In this document: piece by piece, positions 5,866 to 6,503 of the stretch | Numbering within the stretch: the first letter of the stretch is position 1 | Layout of the letters: every line of letters starts with the position of its first letter | Source of the DNA: Alphaproteobacteria bacterium | GTDB lineage: Bacteria > Pseudomonadota > Alphaproteobacteria > ATCC43930 > CGMCC-115725 | Length of the DNA: 6,503 nucleotides | Assembly: GCA_005888515.1 (NCBI GenBank) | Contig: VAZR01000055.1 | Location: 1-6,503, forward strand | Reading direction: 5' to 3' | The notes under the pieces: generated by a model | What the model was told of the DNA's origin: nothing | The model's database searches: none | What the model saw: the letters and a program-made list of their open reading frames with translations, nothing else | Position numbers and translations under genes: made by a program

Positions 5866-6503
5866 TCAGCCGCCAAGCTCGATCATCACCGGGACGTGGT
5901 CGGAAGCCTGCTTCCAGCCGCGGCTGTCCTTGAAGACCTGCGCCCGCGCCAGGGCGCCGACCAATGGCTCCGTCACCCAGATATGGTCGAGCCGCCGGCC
6001 GCGGTCGCTCGCCGCCCAGTCGCGCGCTCGGTAGCTCCACCAGGTGTAGAGCCGCTCCTCGTCCATTTCGAGCGGCGCGATATTGAGATCGCCGACCGCG
6101 ATCATCGGCCGTCCGCCATCGCGCTCGGCGGCGAACCACGCCGTCAGCTCGTCGAGGAATTGCAGTTTATGGGCGAATTTCGGGTTTTCCGCCGGGTCGG
6201 GGATATCGCCGCCCGCCGGCACATAGATGTTGTGCAATTCGATGCCGCCGGGCAGCTCGACGATGGCGTGACGGCAGTCGGTGCGGGCGCACCACGCCCG
6301 GGTCGTTGTCGAGGCAAAGGGCTCGCGGCCCAGGATCGCGACGCCGTTGTAGCCCTTCATGCCGTGCACCAGCATGTGGCCATAGCCGAGCGCCTCGAAC
6401 ATCTCGCGCGGAAACAGCTCGTCCGGGCTCTTGGTCTCCTGCAGGCACAGGACGTCCGGCTTGGCTTCCTCGAGCAAGCGGCGCACGAGGTCGACGCGCA
6501 GCC
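5866..6503 (-). CDS. xth: Exodeoxyribonuclease III, start cut by window edge, with apparent internal deletion
   Basis: The class II AP endonuclease / 3'-5' exonuclease of base excision repair, of the EEP metal-dependent fold. The first visible codons read LRVDLVRRLLEE, so only about a dozen N-terminal residues (the TWNINS strand) are missing beyond the right edge; the internal GTG at 6484-6486 is not the start. In the 211 visible residues are the metal ligand Glu22 (LQETK), NIYVPAGGD with Tyr93, GDLN (Asp138, Asn140), TWWSYR (153-158), RLDHIWVT (Asp172) and SDHVPV (Asp201, His202), so every catalytic motif is present. However, GDLN and TWW are separated by only about ten residues, where E. 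coli ExoIII has about 55; an in-frame loss of about 45 residues is the simplest reading. The predicted full length of about 223 is short against the usual 255-270. It converges on the methyltransferase gene and is not obviously related to the exporter. Confidence 0.9.
   Translation of the reverse strand, partial: LRVDLVRRLLEEAKPDVLCLQETKSPDELFPREMFEALGYGHMLVHGMKGYNGVAILGREPFASTTTRAWCARTDCRHAIVELPGGIELHNIYVPAGGDIPDPAENPKFAHKLQFLDELTAWFAAERDGGRPMIAVGDLNIAPLEMDEERLYTWWSYRARDWAASDRGRRLDHIWVTEPLVGALARAQVFKDSRGWKQASDHVPVMIELGG

Noticed and set aside
1..6503. CRISPR array, tRNA/rRNA, insertion sequence or prophage
   Set aside because: No regularly spaced repeats, no tRNA cloverleaf, no transposase or integrase motifs, and no terminal inverted repeats with target duplication were seen.

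Overview
The window is GC-rich, densely coded DNA with long ORFs, strong Shine-Dalgarno sites at some starts and GTG starts at others. The proteins resemble those of Alphaproteobacteria, most likely a Rhodospirillales-type organism. This placement is an inference from protein style, for example the TWWSYR/RLDHIWVT wording of the exonuclease III, and not from a marker gene. No rRNA, tRNA, CRISPR array, insertion sequence or integrase was seen.

Layout. On the minus strand at the left are two translationally coupled glycosyltransferase genes. A 405-residue MurG/GT28-like protein (679-1896) overlaps by ATGA with a GT4-type glycosyltransferase (1-682) that runs off the left edge. Divergent from them, across a short intergenic region at about 1897-1982, a plus-strand run holds three genes. 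The first is a very large ABC exporter half-transporter (1983-4748), the second a stand-alone cyclic-nucleotide-binding domain protein (4803-5291), and the third a small SAM-methyltransferase-like protein (5316-5804). Converging from the right is exonuclease III (5866-6503, minus), whose start lies outside the window. A GC-rich palindromic element (5810-5855) fills the convergent gap.

The most unusual object is the ABC protein. It has an ordinary six-helix exporter membrane domain. Its single nucleotide-binding domain, however, is expanded by roughly 295 residues between the Q-loop and the signature motif. The extra region looks like repeated copies of that very segment: three 'xNLLFG'-type strands, two of them inside a clear 41-42 residue repeat. 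The catalytic motifs are also altered together: Walker A GKN instead of GK[ST], Ala at the Q-loop Gln, LSLAQ for LSGGQ, and NE for DE in Walker B. The catalytic Glu and the H-loop His remain. A cNMP-binding protein follows directly, so the pair may be a nucleotide-sensing, atypically powered exporter. The divergent glycosyltransferases make an extracellular glycan or glycoconjugate one possible cargo, but that is inference.

A second oddity is the exonuclease III. Its metal-binding and catalytic motifs are all visible, but about 45 residues normally found between the GDLN and TWW motifs are missing, with the reading frame intact.
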